Counted from the stretch's first letter, positions 18,971-28,280 are shown. The stretch: 64,000 nucleotides of DNA from RBG-13-68-16 sp041494245 (GCA_041494245.1 JBGQAK010000009.1:1-64000); one strand, 5' to 3'. The notes: a model not told the origin generated them from the letters alone. Numbers and translations: made by a program.

Positions 18971-19929
18971 GCGTGGAACTTTCGGTCGTCGTGCCGATCT
19001 ACAACGAGCAGGAGAGCGTCCCGGAGCTGATCGCCCGGCTGCACGAGGGGCTCGCCGGAGCCGTGCGTTCGTACGAGGTCATACTGGTGGATGACGGTTC
19101 CAACGACCGCACCTGGGAGATCATCGGCGCGGCGGCGGCCCGCGATGCGCGGATCAAAGGCCTCAGCTTCTCGCGCAACTTCGGCCACCAGATGGCGTTC
19201 ACGGCCGGGCTCGACCACGCGGACGGCGACGCGGTGGTGATCATGGATGCGGACCTTCAGGACCCACCCGAGCTCCTCCCCGAGCTGATCGCGCGCTGGC
19301 GAGAAGGCTACGACGTGGTGTACGCGGTGCGCGCGCGCCGTCATGGCGAAACCGCGTTCAAGCTCCTGACGGCCGCCGCTTTCTACCGCTTGCTGCGCCG
19401 TATCACCCGCGTGGACATCCCGGTGGACACGGGGGACTTCCGGCTCATGAGCCGGAGGGCGGTGCTGGCCTTCCGCCGGATGCCGGAGCGCCACCGCTTC
19501 ACCCGCGGCATGGTGTCCTGGCTGGGCTTCCGCCAGATCGGCGTCCCGTATGTGCGCGCCGCGCGGCATGCCGGCGAGACCAAGTACCCGCTCCGGAAGA
19601 TGCTCCGCCTCGCCAGCGACGGCATCACCTCCTTTTCATACCTCCCGCTGCAGCTCGCCACGTATCTCGGCCTCCTCGTCTCGGGCCTGGCGTTTGTCGC
19701 TCTCGCCGCGACTCTCGTTCTCAAGCTGGCCGGCGCACATCTGGCTTGGGTGTGGGTCGCGCTTTCGGCGCTGGCATTGCTGGGCGGAGCGCAGCTCGTG
19801 GCCGTGGGCCTCCTCGGGGAGTACGTCGGGCGTGTGCTGGACGAGGCGAAACGCCGGCCGCTCTACCTGGTGCGGGAAACCGTGGGCCTCGACGGTCCGG
19901 AGGAGCGCTCCCCCGGCGTCACCATCTGA
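18967..19929 (+). CDS. GT2 polyprenyl-phosphate glycosyltransferase (GtrB/DPM1-like)
   Basis: 320 residues, GTG at 18967 overlapping the previous stop by four bases. GT-A catalytic domain at 1-225: VVPIYNEQESVPELIARL, ILVDDGSNDRTW, FSRNFGHQMAFTAGLDHADG, the DxD region VIMDADLQDPPELL, and DTGDFRLMSRRAV with MPERHRFTRGMVSWLGF. Two membrane helices follow (about 230-295), with GEYVGRVLDEAKRRPLYLV at the end. Family members load a sugar onto undecaprenyl phosphate for use by membrane GT-C enzymes such as the two upstream proteins. Confidence 0.9.
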   Translation: MSVELSVVVPIYNEQESVPELIARLHEGLAGAVRSYEVILVDDGSNDRTWEIIGAAAARDARIKGLSFSRNFGHQMAFTAGLDHADGDAVVIMDADLQDPPELLPELIARWREGYDVVYAVRARRHGETAFKLLTAAAFYRLLRRITRVDIPVDTGDFRLMSRRAVLAFRRMPERHRFTRGMVSWLGFRQIGVPYVRAARHAGETKYPLRKMLRLASDGITSFSYLPLQLATYLGLLVSGLAFVALAATLVLKLAGAHLAWVWVALSALALLGGAQLVAVGLLGEYVGRVLDEAKRRPLYLVRETVGLDGPEERSPGVTI

Positions 19930-19973
19930 CCCGTTCCACGGCCTCGTCGCTGCGGTGATGATAGTCTCCTGAC

Positions 19974-21128
19974 GTGCCGAGAATCGCCCTGGTCGGGCCC
20001 TCCTGGCCGTTGCGGGGTGGCATCGCCCGCACGACCACGGCGCTGGCGTCGGCACTCTCGTCGCGCGGCACCCTGGCGGGGTTCTTCGTGCCGATCCGGC
20101 AGTACCCCGGCGTGCTGTACCCGGGGAGGAGGGACACCGACCCCCAGGCCTGCCCCAGGCTCCCGGAAGCCCAACCCTGCTACCACGTGCTGGAGCCCTG
20201 GACCTGGGGTCGGCTCCTCCGGAAGCTGCGCGCGCTCAAGCCCGATGCGCTCGTGCTGCCGTACTGGACCTCGGCCTGGGCCCCGCTGCACTGGTTCCTC
20301 GCGCGGTCGGGCGTGGCGCCCGTGGTCGCCGTCGTCCACAACCCTGCCGACCACGACGGCAGCTGGCACACGCGGCGCGTCTCGCGGGCCGTTCTGGGTC
20401 GCTGCCGCGCCTTCCTGTGTCACGCGCAGGAGGTGGCCAGGATCCTGCGGGAGCAGTTCGCGGGGCGCGAGGTGGCCGTGCACCCGCTTCCGCCCGAGGC
20501 CGGCGCCCCGAGCGACCGCGAGTCCGCGCGCGCGCGGCTGGGGCTTGCACCGGACGCGGTGGCGGTGCTGTGCTTCGGGCTCATCCGTCCGTACAAGGGG
20601 GTGGACGTCTTGCTGGAAGCCGTGGCGCGGCTCCCCGCCGATCTGCCGCTCGTGCTCCTGCTGGCCGGAGAGCCCTGGGGCGAGCTGGCCGCGCGCCTGC
20701 GACGGCGCGTGGCCATGCCTGACCTGGCGGGACGAGTCGTGGCACGGCTGGAGTGGGTGCCGGAGGCGGAGGCGGGCGTCTGGTTCGCGGCGGCAGACGC
20801 GGCCGTTCTGCCGTACCGAGCCGCCACCGGCTCGGCCGTGGCGGCCCAGGCCCTGGGATGGGGCCTGCCGCTGGTGGGGAGCGCGGTGGGCGGGATCGCG
20901 GAGGTCGTGGAGGATGGGGTGAACGGTATCCTCTTGCCGCCCGAGGACCCGGAGGCGTTGGCGTCGGCGCTGACGCGGATCATGGACGCCGGGTTGCGCA
21001 GCCGTCTCGCCGAGGGCGCGCGAGCCTCCTCCGGCCGGTGGAGCTGGGGTACCTACGCGGACGTGCTGGAGGGGCTGGTCGAGCGCATCACCACGAGAGG
21101 CGGCCGAGCCGGGGCGCGTGATGGCTGA
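19974..21128 (+). CDS. GT4-family glycosyltransferase
   Basis: 384 residues, GTG start without a ribosome site but with TAGTCT ending 7 bases before. GT-B fold: N-terminal donor-side motif LVGPSWPLRGGIARTTTALA, then in the C-terminal half CFGLIRPYKGVDVLLEAV and the nucleotide-sugar segment LPYRAATGSAVAAQALGWGL followed by VVEDGVNGILLPPEDPEAL. No membrane helices. Likely builds a surface glycan or glycolipid in the cytosol together with the neighbouring genes. Donor and acceptor unknown. Confidence 0.85.
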   Translation: MPRIALVGPSWPLRGGIARTTTALASALSSRGTLAGFFVPIRQYPGVLYPGRRDTDPQACPRLPEAQPCYHVLEPWTWGRLLRKLRALKPDALVLPYWTSAWAPLHWFLARSGVAPVVAVVHNPADHDGSWHTRRVSRAVLGRCRAFLCHAQEVARILREQFAGREVAVHPLPPEAGAPSDRESARARLGLAPDAVAVLCFGLIRPYKGVDVLLEAVARLPADLPLVLLLAGEPWGELAARLRRRVAMPDLAGRVVARLEWVPEAEAGVWFAAADAAVLPYRAATGSAVAAQALGWGLPLVGSAVGGIAEVVEDGVNGILLPPEDPEALASALTRIMDAGLRSRLAEGARASSGRWSWGTYADVLEGLVERITTRGGRAGARDG

Positions 21129-22275
21129 CCGCGTCCTGCTCGTCAACTCGCGTTTTCCCTGGCCGCCCATCACCGGGGACCGCGGGCGCACGGTCGCCTG
21201 GCTGGAGGCGCTGACTCCCCACGCCGACGTGACGCTGGTGGCGCCCGCCGGGGCGGTGCCCGTGGGAGCGCCGCCGTTCCGCTTGGTGCCGGCCCGCCGC
21301 TCGGCCGGCAGGCTCGCGGTCGCGGCATTGCGCACGCTCGCGGAAGGGCTCCCGGCGACCGCCCTGCTCGCGGCCGGCTACGATTGGCCGAAGGCGCTGC
21401 GGGCGGCGGAGAGCGAGGGTGGACCGTTCGACGTGGCGGTCGTCCTCCTTGCGCGCCTCGATCCGTGGGTGTCGCGCCACGTGCGCGCGCCGCGGCGCAT
21501 CCTCGACGCCATCGACTCACTGGCCGCCAACCTGGAGGCGCGGGCGCGGGCTGCCCGCGGGCTCGCGGCATGGCTGTGGCGCCGAGAGGGTGCGCGTACT
21601 GCCAGGCTCGAGCGCCATGCGGGCGCCCGCTATGACCGCGTCCTGGTCATGGCCGACGAGGAGCGCGGCGCGTTCGGCGAGCGGGCCGAGGCCATCGCGC
21701 ACGGGGTGCGGATCGAGGAGCGCGGCGCCTGCGAGCGCGACTTCGACGTCGGTTTCTGGGGTCGGCTGGCCTACTTCGCGAACCGGGACGCGGCCGAACT
21801 GCTCCTAAACGAGATCTGGCCGAGGATTCGGGCGCAGCGCCCCGCCGCCAAGCTCCTGATCGCGGGTGCGGACGCGCCGCGCTTCGTCCTGCGGCAGGAT
21901 GGCCGCGACGGGATCACGGTAATCTCCCCCATGATTGACCGCGCCGCGCTCCTCCGGCGGGTGCGGGTGGCGCTCCTTCCGGTGCGCTTCGGCAGCGGGC
22001 AGTCCACCAAGGTGCCGGAGGCGGCCGAGGCCTCCTGCGCGCTGGTCGCGACGCCGGAGGCTTTGCGCGGCCTCGATGCTCTGGCCGCCGATTCCCTCAT
22101 CGAGCGCGACCCCGACCGCCTCGCGGCGCGCGTAGTGGAGCTGCTGGCCAACCCGGCCGAGGCGGCCGCGCGCGGGGCGCACCTACGGGTTGTGGCCGAG
22201 CGCGAGTTCTCACGCGCCGAGGCATGCCGCCGCCTGGCCGCGGCCGCGCTCGGCGGCCGGCCGGTCCGCAGCTGA
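21121..22275 (+). CDS. GT-B glycosyltransferase
   Basis: 384 residues from ATG at 21121, overlapping the previous stop by 8 bases (GTG at 21118 is also possible). N-terminus VLLVNSRFPWPPITGDRGRT gives the Gly-rich donor-domain start; GFWGRLAYFANRDAAELLLN opens the C-terminal half and FGSGQSTKVPEAAEASCALV is the typical nucleotide-sugar region. Resembles sugar transferases of group 1 that follow a PEP-CTERM/GT4 pattern (STxxxx-Ala-Cys-GxP type). Last gene of the cluster, ending 17 bases before the convergent transketolase. Confidence 0.8.
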   Translation: MADRVLLVNSRFPWPPITGDRGRTVAWLEALTPHADVTLVAPAGAVPVGAPPFRLVPARRSAGRLAVAALRTLAEGLPATALLAAGYDWPKALRAAESEGGPFDVAVVLLARLDPWVSRHVRAPRRILDAIDSLAANLEARARAARGLAAWLWRREGARTARLERHAGARYDRVLVMADEERGAFGERAEAIAHGVRIEERGACERDFDVGFWGRLAYFANRDAAELLLNEIWPRIRAQRPAAKLLIAGADAPRFVLRQDGRDGITVISPMIDRAALLRRVRVALLPVRFGSGQSTKVPEAAEASCALVATPEALRGLDALAADSLIERDPDRLAARVVELLANPAEAAARGAHLRVVAEREFSRAEACRRLAAAALGGRPVRS

Positions 22276-22292
22276 TCTCCTCCCGCCGGGCC

Positions 22293-24311
22293 TCAAGACT
22301 CCGTTGACGTGGCGCGGCGCGCAGCAAGGGCATCCGTCACACGTGCCACGACGCCCTCGACGCTGTACCCCAGGTGCTTCATCACCTCGGCGGCAGGGGC
22401 CGAGGCGCCGAAGCGGTTCAGGCTGATGATCTCGCCGTCCCCGACCCACCGGTGCCACCCCTGGCCGCGCCCCATCTCGACGGCCACGCGCAGGGCGTCG
22501 GCCGGGCCGAGGACGTCGCGCCGGTACCCTTCGGGCTGACGCGCCAGCAGCTCCAGCGACGGGGCCGAGACCACCCGGGTCGGCACCCCTGCCGCCTCGA
22601 GCCTCGCGCGCGCTTCGAGCGCCAGGCTCACCTCGGAGCCGGTGGCGATCAGCACGACCTTTGGGGCGCCGTGCCCCGCCTCGGCACGCACGAACGCCCC
22701 ACGTTCGACCGCGCCGGGCGGGGGAGCGGGGAGCACCGGGAGCTTCTGGCGCGACAGCACCAGGGCCGTCGGGCCCTCGCGGCGCAGCAACGCCACCCGC
22801 CACGCCTCCGCGGTCTCGCGCGCGTCGGCCGGCCGCAGCACGACCAGGTTGGGGATCAAGCGCAACGCCACGAGGTGCTCGATCGGCTGGTGGGTCGGAC
22901 CGTCCTCCCCGAGGCCGATCGAGTCGTGGGTGAAGATGTAGGTTACCGGCAGTCCCATGAGCGCCGAGAGGCGCAGCGCCGGGCGGAGGTAGTCCGAGAA
23001 GACGAGGAACGTCGCGACGAATGGGCGCACGCCGCCGTGCAGCGCGAGGCCGTTGGCGATTCCGGCCATGCCGTGCTCGCGCACACCGAAGTGCAGGTTG
23101 CGGCCGGCGAACGAACCCGGCCCGACCGAGGCCTCCCCCGCGAGTAGCGTGTCCGTGGAAGGGGCGAGGTCGCCGGCGCCGCCGAACAGCTCGGGCAGGC
23201 GCAGCGCGACCGCGTTGAGGACCTTGCCCGAAGCCTGACGGGTGGCGAGCGCCGAGCCGTCGGCAAACTGTGGAAGGGCGCCATCCCAGCCGTCGGGCAG
23301 CTCGCCCCGCAGGGCGCGCTCAAACTCCGCGGCCTCGGTGGGGAACGCCTTGCGGTACGCGGCGAGCACCTTGTTCCACGAACGGTGCCGCTTGCGGCCG
23401 GGTTTGGCGGCCGCCCGGAAGTGTGCGCGGATCTCGTCCGGGACGACGAACGGCTCCTGGTCCTCCCAGCCGAGGTTGGCGCGGGTGGCGGCCGCGGCCT
23501 CGGGGCCGAGTGGGCTGCCGTGCGCGTCCGCGCTGTCCTGCTTGGGGCTCCCCCAGCCGATATGCGTGCGCACGCGGATGAGCGTCGGTGCGTCCTCGCG
23601 TCGTGCGGCGTTCTTGAGAGCCTTGCCGACGGCGTCGAGGTCGTTCCCGTCCTCCACGTGAAGGACGCGCCAGCCGTAGCCGGCGAAGCGCTTGCCCACG
23701 TCCTCCGAGAACGCGAGCGAGGTCGAGCCCTCGATCGTGATGTGGTTGTCGTCGTAGAGCACAACGAGGCGGCCCAGCCTCAGGTGTCCCGCCAGCGAGG
23801 CGGCCTCATGGGAGAGGCCCTCCATCAGGTCGCCGTCGCTGGCGATCACCCAGGTGCGGTGGTCCACCAGCGGCAGCCCCTCCCGGTTGAAGCGGGCGGC
23901 GAGGTGCCGCTCCGCGAGCGCCATGCCCACGGCGGCGGCGAAACCCTGGCCGAGCGGCCCCGTGGTCACCTCGACGCCCGGCGTGAGGCCGTGCTCGGGG
24001 TGCCCCGGGGTGCGCGAGCCCCACTGGCGGAATCTCTTGAGCTCCTCGATCGGCAGGTCGTAGCCGAACAGGTGGAGGAGCGCGTACAGGAGCGCCGAGC
24101 CATGCCCGGCCGAGAGGACGAACCGGTCTCGGTCGGGCCAGAGGGGATCTCCGGGGTCGGCCTTCAGGAGCCGGCTCCACAGCACGTACGCCATCGGGGC
24201 GGCACCCAGGGGCAGCCCGGGGTGACCCGAACGTGCCTGCTCGACCTGGTCCACCGAGAGCACCCGCAACGCCGTGACCGCACGCTCGTCGTCTTCATCG
24301 AACGGCCGCAT
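22293..24311 (-). CDS. tkt: Transketolase
   Basis: 672 residues from ATG at 24311 with GGAGG 4 bases before; the frame runs on upstream to 24974 only as antisense of the next gene. Thiamine-diphosphate enzyme of the pentose phosphate and Calvin-type sugar interconversions. SGHPGLPLGAAPMAYVLW, SAGHGSALLYALLHLFGYDL, GHPEHGLTPGVEVTTGPLGQ and the ThDP motif ASDGDLMEGLSHEAASLAGH are all present, as is the middle-domain Glu in NLHFGVREHGMAGIANG. The C-terminal domain is complete. Divergent from skp. Confidence 0.95.
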   Translation of the reverse strand: MRPFDEDDERAVTALRVLSVDQVEQARSGHPGLPLGAAPMAYVLWSRLLKADPGDPLWPDRDRFVLSAGHGSALLYALLHLFGYDLPIEELKRFRQWGSRTPGHPEHGLTPGVEVTTGPLGQGFAAAVGMALAERHLAARFNREGLPLVDHRTWVIASDGDLMEGLSHEAASLAGHLRLGRLVVLYDDNHITIEGSTSLAFSEDVGKRFAGYGWRVLHVEDGNDLDAVGKALKNAARREDAPTLIRVRTHIGWGSPKQDSADAHGSPLGPEAAAATRANLGWEDQEPFVVPDEIRAHFRAAAKPGRKRHRSWNKVLAAYRKAFPTEAAEFERALRGELPDGWDGALPQFADGSALATRQASGKVLNAVALRLPELFGGAGDLAPSTDTLLAGEASVGPGSFAGRNLHFGVREHGMAGIANGLALHGGVRPFVATFLVFSDYLRPALRLSALMGLPVTYIFTHDSIGLGEDGPTHQPIEHLVALRLIPNLVVLRPADARETAEAWRVALLRREGPTALVLSRQKLPVLPAPPPGAVERGAFVRAEAGHGAPKVVLIATGSEVSLALEARARLEAAGVPTRVVSAPSLELLARQPEGYRRDVLGPADALRVAVEMGRGQGWHRWVGDGEIISLNRFGASAPAAEVMKHLGYSVEGVVARVTDALAARRATSTES

Positions 24312-24378
24312 GTCGCCTCCCGCCCGGCGCCCGATTGTCTCGCAGCCCCAGCCTTTCCAGCAACAACCGCCGGAATGG

Positions 24379-24384
24379 TAGAAT
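24379..24384 (+). promoter_or_regulatory. -10-like box upstream of skp
   Basis: TAGAAT about 50 bases before the skp start. No good -35 is seen at the expected distance. Confidence 0.35.
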
Positions 24385-24434
24385 GCGCACCCCCGGTCTG
24401 AGGGGAAGATGCTGAAGATGAAAGGGAGACGATC

Positions 24435-24968
24435 ATGAAAGGTTATCTGGCGGTGATGATGGCGGCGGTGGCCGCCAGCGCGTTGGCGCAGGCACCGAAG
24501 CCGCAGGAGGCACCGAAGCCGGCACTGGCCGTCATCGACGTGAATGTCCTTGTGACGGAATCGGCGGCGGGCAAGGAGGCGATGGGACGCCTCAAGAAGA
24601 CACAGGACGAGAAGGTCGCCCAGCGCAAGAAGCTCACCGACGAGGTGGAGGGCCTCCAGAAGCAGCTCGAGGCTCAGCGCGCGACGCTCGCCGACGCCAA
24701 GATCCAGGAGCTGCAGAAGCAGATCGAGGACAAGGGCATCGTCCTCCGCCGCTTCGACGACGACGCGCAGCAGCAGCTCGAGGAGGCCAAGAAGAAGGAA
24801 CTCGACGCCCTCGAGAAGCAGATCATGCCGATCATCCAGGAGGTGGGGCGCGAGCTGAAGTTCCAGCTCATCTTCAACAAGTACCAGTCGGGCCTGGTCT
24901 ACGCCGATGCGACCACCGACATCACCGACCAGGTCCTGCGCCGTTTCAACACGAAGGTGACTAAGTGA
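24435..24968 (+). CDS. OmpH/Skp-family periplasmic chaperone
   Basis: 177 residues; ATG preceded by AAGGGAGA. Signal peptide MKGYLAVMMAAVAASALAQA. The mature part starts with a short beta strand (LAVIDVNVLVTESAAGKEAM) then about 90 residues of charged coiled coil (KKTQDEKVAQRKKLTDEVEG...) and a C-terminal strand ending FQLIFNKYQSGLVYADATTD, DITDQVLRRFN. Skp holds unfolded outer-membrane proteins in the periplasm. Gene order skp-lpxD-fabZ-lpxA is the classic one, though bamA, often upstream, is absent here. Confidence 0.9.
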   Translation: MKGYLAVMMAAVAASALAQAPKPQEAPKPALAVIDVNVLVTESAAGKEAMGRLKKTQDEKVAQRKKLTDEVEGLQKQLEAQRATLADAKIQELQKQIEDKGIVLRRFDDDAQQQLEEAKKKELDALEKQIMPIIQEVGRELKFQLIFNKYQSGLVYADATTDITDQVLRRFNTKVTK

Positions 24969-25027
24969 CAGCAATTCGCGCCGCGAATCGCTGTCAGCTT
25001 CGTCATCCCGAGCGCAGCGAGGGATCT
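24967..25027. repeat. Hairpin and half palindromic element between skp and lpxD
   Basis: 24967-24980 pairs with 24982-24995 over 14 positions with one mismatch, starting inside the skp stop codon. It is followed by GTCATCCCGAGCGCAGCGAG at 25002-25021, the left end of the dispersed GTCAT(T/C)CCGAG element family. No T tract; may be a processing or attenuation site inside the operon. Confidence 0.5.
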
Positions 25028-25063
25028 CGTCGCCCAGGCTCGGCGTGCTGACGGTCTGACGCG

Positions 25064-26095
25064 ATGAGCGCCCACACCCTCGGCGAGCTGGCCACCAAAG
25101 TCGGCGGGACGGTCGTCGGGGATCCGGGCCGCCGCATCGAGGGAGTCAACACGCTGGAGGAGGCGGACGCGCGGCAGCTCTCCTTCTACCACAACCGCCG
25201 CTACCTCGAGGCCGCGCGCTCGTCGAAGGCGGGTGCGCTGCTGGTCGCCGACGCCGCGCCGTTTCCCGGCCGCGACCTGCTGGTGTGCAAGGAACCGTAC
25301 GCGGCGCTTGGCGTGCTGCTGGAGCTGTTCAATCCCAGACCGCGACCTGCGAAGGGTGTGCATTCGACCGCCGTCGTGGCAGCCACGGCGCGGATCGGCG
25401 AAGGGGCGAGCGTCGCCGCACACGCGGTGATCGGCGAGCGGGCGCGGGTCGGGGCGCGGGCAGTCGTCGGGGCCGGGTGCGTGCTCGGCGGCGATGCGGA
25501 AATCGGCGACGACACCGAGCTTCACCCGAACGTGGTCATCGAGCCGCGGTGCCGCGTCGGGGCGCGCTGCATCCTCCACGCCGGCGTGGTGATCGGGTCC
25601 GACGGCTACGGGTTCGCCACCGTTGCAGGCCAGCACCGCAAGGTCCCCCAGGTGGGGATCGTGGTGATCGAAGACGACGTGGAGCTGGGAGCCAACGTGT
25701 GCGTGGACCGCGCCACGCTGGGCGAGACGCGCATCGGGCGCGGCACCAAGGTGGACAACCTTGTGCAGATCGCGCACAACGTGAAGGTGGGCGAGCACTC
25801 GCTGCTCGTCTCGCAGGTCGGGATCTCGGGCTCCACTCATCTGGGGCACCACGTGGTGATGGCCGGCCAGAGCGGGGCGGTCGGGCACATCTCGATCGGA
25901 GACGGGGCCGTCGTGACGGCCAAGACGGGGGTCACCGAGGACGTCCCGGCCGGGGCGACGGTCTCCGGTTTCCCTTCCCGGCCGCACAAGGCATGGCTGC
26001 GGGCGATGGCGAACCTCTTCACGCTCGAGGAGCTGCGGAGGCGTGTCAAGGTCCTGGAAGAGGCGTTGCGTCAGTTGGGGGGAAGGCATGATTGA
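25064..26095 (+). CDS. lpxD: UDP-3-O-acylglucosamine N-acyltransferase LpxD
   Basis: 343 residues. Third step of lipid A synthesis: adds the N-linked hydroxyacyl chain to UDP-GlcN. The N-terminal uridine-binding domain spans about 1-100 (TLGELATKVGGTVVGDPGRR, ARQLSFYHNRRYLEAA). A left-handed beta helix of hexapeptide repeats runs from about 105 to 300, with the catalytic region GSDGYGFATVAGQHRKVPQV and VDRATLGETRIGRGTKVDNL, VQIAHNVKVGEHSLLVSQVG. A C-terminal helix ends it. Overlaps fabZ by 8 bases. Confidence 0.95.
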   Translation: MSAHTLGELATKVGGTVVGDPGRRIEGVNTLEEADARQLSFYHNRRYLEAARSSKAGALLVADAAPFPGRDLLVCKEPYAALGVLLELFNPRPRPAKGVHSTAVVAATARIGEGASVAAHAVIGERARVGARAVVGAGCVLGGDAEIGDDTELHPNVVIEPRCRVGARCILHAGVVIGSDGYGFATVAGQHRKVPQVGIVVIEDDVELGANVCVDRATLGETRIGRGTKVDNLVQIAHNVKVGEHSLLVSQVGISGSTHLGHHVVMAGQSGAVGHISIGDGAVVTAKTGVTEDVPAGATVSGFPSRPHKAWLRAMANLFTLEELRRRVKVLEEALRQLGGRHD

Positions 26096-26531
26096 CATCC
26101 AAGGCATTCTTGACATCCTCCCGCACCGGTACCCGTTCCTGCTCGTGGACCGGGTGCTGGAGCTGGAGCCCGAGCGCATCCTGGCGCTCAAGAACGTCAC
26201 CTTCAACGAGCCCCACTTCACCGGCCATTTCCCGGGCGCGCCCGTCATGCCGGGGGTACTGGTGATCGAGGCGATGGCGCAGGCCGGCGGCCTGCTGATG
26301 TTCCGCGAGGTCCCCGACCGCCATGAGAAGCTCATCTTCTTCGCCGGCATCGACAATTGCCGCTTCCGCCATCCGGTTGTGCCGGGTGACCAGCTTCTCC
26401 TGGAGGTGACCGTCACCAAGCGGCGCCAGCGCTTCGCGGTCCTGCACGGCGTGGCGAGGGTGGGGGACAGGGTCGTTGCCGAGGCAGACCTCTCGTCGGC
26501 GCTCGTCGACCGGCCCAAATCGGAGGCGTGA
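26088..26531 (+). CDS. fabZ: 3-hydroxyacyl-ACP dehydratase FabZ
   Basis: 147 residues from ATG at 26088 (GGGGGGAAGG before), overlapping the lpxD end. Hot-dog fold dehydratase of type II fatty-acid synthesis. DILPHRYPFLLVDRVLELEP is the family N-terminus; the catalytic His lies in HFTGHFPGAPVMPGVLVIEA and the catalytic Glu in the IEAMAQAGG helix. Shares hydroxyacyl-ACP with LpxA and LpxD, which explains the operon. Confidence 0.95.
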   Translation: MIDIQGILDILPHRYPFLLVDRVLELEPERILALKNVTFNEPHFTGHFPGAPVMPGVLVIEAMAQAGGLLMFREVPDRHEKLIFFAGIDNCRFRHPVVPGDQLLLEVTVTKRRQRFAVLHGVARVGDRVVAEADLSSALVDRPKSEA

Positions 26532-27319
26532 TGGCAAGGATCCACCCCGCCGCTGTCGTGGATCCCCAGGCCCGCCTGGCTGATGACGTCGTGATCGGCC
26601 CCTGCGTGGTGATCGAGGGCGAGGTCGAGCTGGGCGCCGGCTGCGTCGTCGGCCCGTTCTGCCGCTTCGAGGGCCCGGTGAAGGTCGCCCAGGGCAACCG
26701 CTTCGTGTCCCACTGCTCGATCGGCGCGCCACCCCAGGACCTCAAGTTCAAGGGTGACCCGACGCGGCTGGAGATCGGGCCGAACAACCTCTTCCGCGAG
26801 TTCGTGACGGTCCACCGCGGCACGCCGGGCGGGGGCGGCATCACGCGCCTCGGGGCTAACGGCCTCTACATGGTCGGTGCGCACATCGGTCACGACTGCC
26901 AGGTCGGCGACAGCGTGATCTTCGCCAACAACGGCACGCTCGCGGGGCACGTGCACGTGGGCGCCTTCGCGCAGGTCGGGGCGCTCTCGGCGGTGCACCA
27001 GTTCTGCACCGTGGGCGAACACGGCTTCATCGGCGGCGGGACGATCGCCACAAAGGACGTGTTGCCGTTCATGAAGACCGTGGGGAGCAGGCCCGCGCGC
27101 TGCTACGGACCCAACACCATCGGCCTGGAGCGCAAGGGTTTCTCGGCCGCGCGGCTGGAGGCGATCAAGCACGCCTGGCGTCTCCTCCGCAGCCCGAAGC
27201 TCACCACCTCGGAGGCGGTGACCCGCATCAGCGCCGACCTGGCCGACGCGCCCGACGCCATGAGGCTCGTGGAGTTCATCCACGCGAGCCAGCGCGGCGT
27301 CATCCTGAGTAACGGATAA
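26531..27319 (+). CDS. lpxA: UDP-N-acetylglucosamine acyltransferase LpxA
   Basis: 262 residues from ATG at 26531, sharing a base with the fabZ stop; GGAGG just before. First step of lipid A synthesis. Hexapeptide beta helix from the start (IHPAAVVDPQARLADDVVIG), catalytic His in MVGAHIGHDCQVGDSVIFAN, GHVHVGAFAQVGALSAVHQF and FIGGGTIATKDVLPFMKTVG. C-terminal helical domain about 190-262 (GLERKGFSAARLEAIKHAWR). Length is normal. Confidence 0.95.
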   Translation: MARIHPAAVVDPQARLADDVVIGPCVVIEGEVELGAGCVVGPFCRFEGPVKVAQGNRFVSHCSIGAPPQDLKFKGDPTRLEIGPNNLFREFVTVHRGTPGGGGITRLGANGLYMVGAHIGHDCQVGDSVIFANNGTLAGHVHVGAFAQVGALSAVHQFCTVGEHGFIGGGTIATKDVLPFMKTVGSRPARCYGPNTIGLERKGFSAARLEAIKHAWRLLRSPKLTTSEAVTRISADLADAPDAMRLVEFIHASQRGVILSNG

Positions 27320-27419
27320 AGACCGGGCACCGGGCCTCGGCCACTGGTCGCTGGAACAACAGGGCATCCTGGACCGTTGCTCCTTGCGTGGCTACCTTCC
27401 CCTCTGAGACACTGCCGGC

Positions 27420-28280
27420 GTGCGGGCGAGCGTGATCATCCCGTGCCGTAACGGCGAGCGAACGGTGGGCGCCACCGTCCGATCCGCCCTCGGGCAGAGC
27501 CTCCCTCCGCTTGAGGTCATCGTGGTGGACGACGGCTCCGCCGACGGCTCGGCGGAGGCGGCGAGGTCCGCCGGCGCGCAGGTGGTGGCGAGCTCGGCGC
27601 GTAGCTCGGGGGGCGCGCGTAACGTCGGCATCGAAGCGGCCTCGGGGGACGTGCTGGCGTTCTTGGACTGCGACACCGCGGTCTCAAGCAACTGGCTTGA
27701 GCGGGTCGCGCTGCACTTCGAGCGCGACGGGCGGATACTCGGCGTCGGGTGCAGCATCGCCAACGGCAGGCCGGACCGCTTCGGGTGGCTGGACTACGTC
27801 CTCAACCACTCGGAGTGGATGGTGGGCAGGCCCGGCTCGCGGGAGACCTTTCCCACGATGGCGGTGGCATACCGCCGCGACGCGGTGGGCGGCGTGCGCT
27901 TCTTGCCTGCCAGCTACGGCGAGGACACAACGTTCGCGCGCGCGGTGCTGAGGGATAAGGGCGTGCTCTGGTTCGACCCGGAGATCGTCGTGACCCACTA
28001 CCACGAGCGCCTCGACTGGCCCAGCTTCTGGGACAAGCAGCTCAACAACGGGTGCGCGATCTACCGGACACGCGTCGCCCTGGACCGCCCCGGCCGCGTG
28101 CTGGTCCGCTTCCCGGTGCTCGTCTTCCTCTTCCCGCACCTCTGGATCGTGCTCGGACGCATGGTGAGGGCCGGCTACCCGGGTAAGGCGGTGACGCTGT
28201 TCCCGTGGCTGGTGGCGGGAGAGGTGGCGCGCATCCGCGGCTTCTTCCAGGCACGGGCCGCCGCTGAGGCCCGGCCATGA
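27420..28280 (+). CDS. GT2-family glycosyltransferase
   Basis: 286 residues, GTG start. GT-A fold: VIIPCRNGERTVGATVRSAL, VIVVDDGSADGSAEAARSAG, SGGARNVGIEAASGDVLAFL and the metal-binding DCDTAVS. Later FGEDTTF-like acidic segment ASYGEDTTFARAVLRDKG. A hydrophobic segment near 225-245 may sit in the membrane. Overlaps the radical SAM gene by four bases, so the two act together. Sugar and acceptor unknown. Confidence 0.85.
   Translation: MRASVIIPCRNGERTVGATVRSALGQSLPPLEVIVVDDGSADGSAEAARSAGAQVVASSARSSGGARNVGIEAASGDVLAFLDCDTAVSSNWLERVALHFERDGRILGVGCSIANGRPDRFGWLDYVLNHSEWMVGRPGSRETFPTMAVAYRRDAVGGVRFLPASYGEDTTFARAVLRDKGVLWFDPEIVVTHYHERLDWPSFWDKQLNNGCAIYRTRVALDRPGRVLVRFPVLVFLFPHLWIVLGRMVRAGYPGKAVTLFPWLVAGEVARIRGFFQARAAAEARP

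Noticed and set aside
22293..24974. An 893-residue frame including transketolase
   Set aside because: The part beyond 24311 is antisense to skp; the family N-terminus and a ribosome site place the start at 24311.
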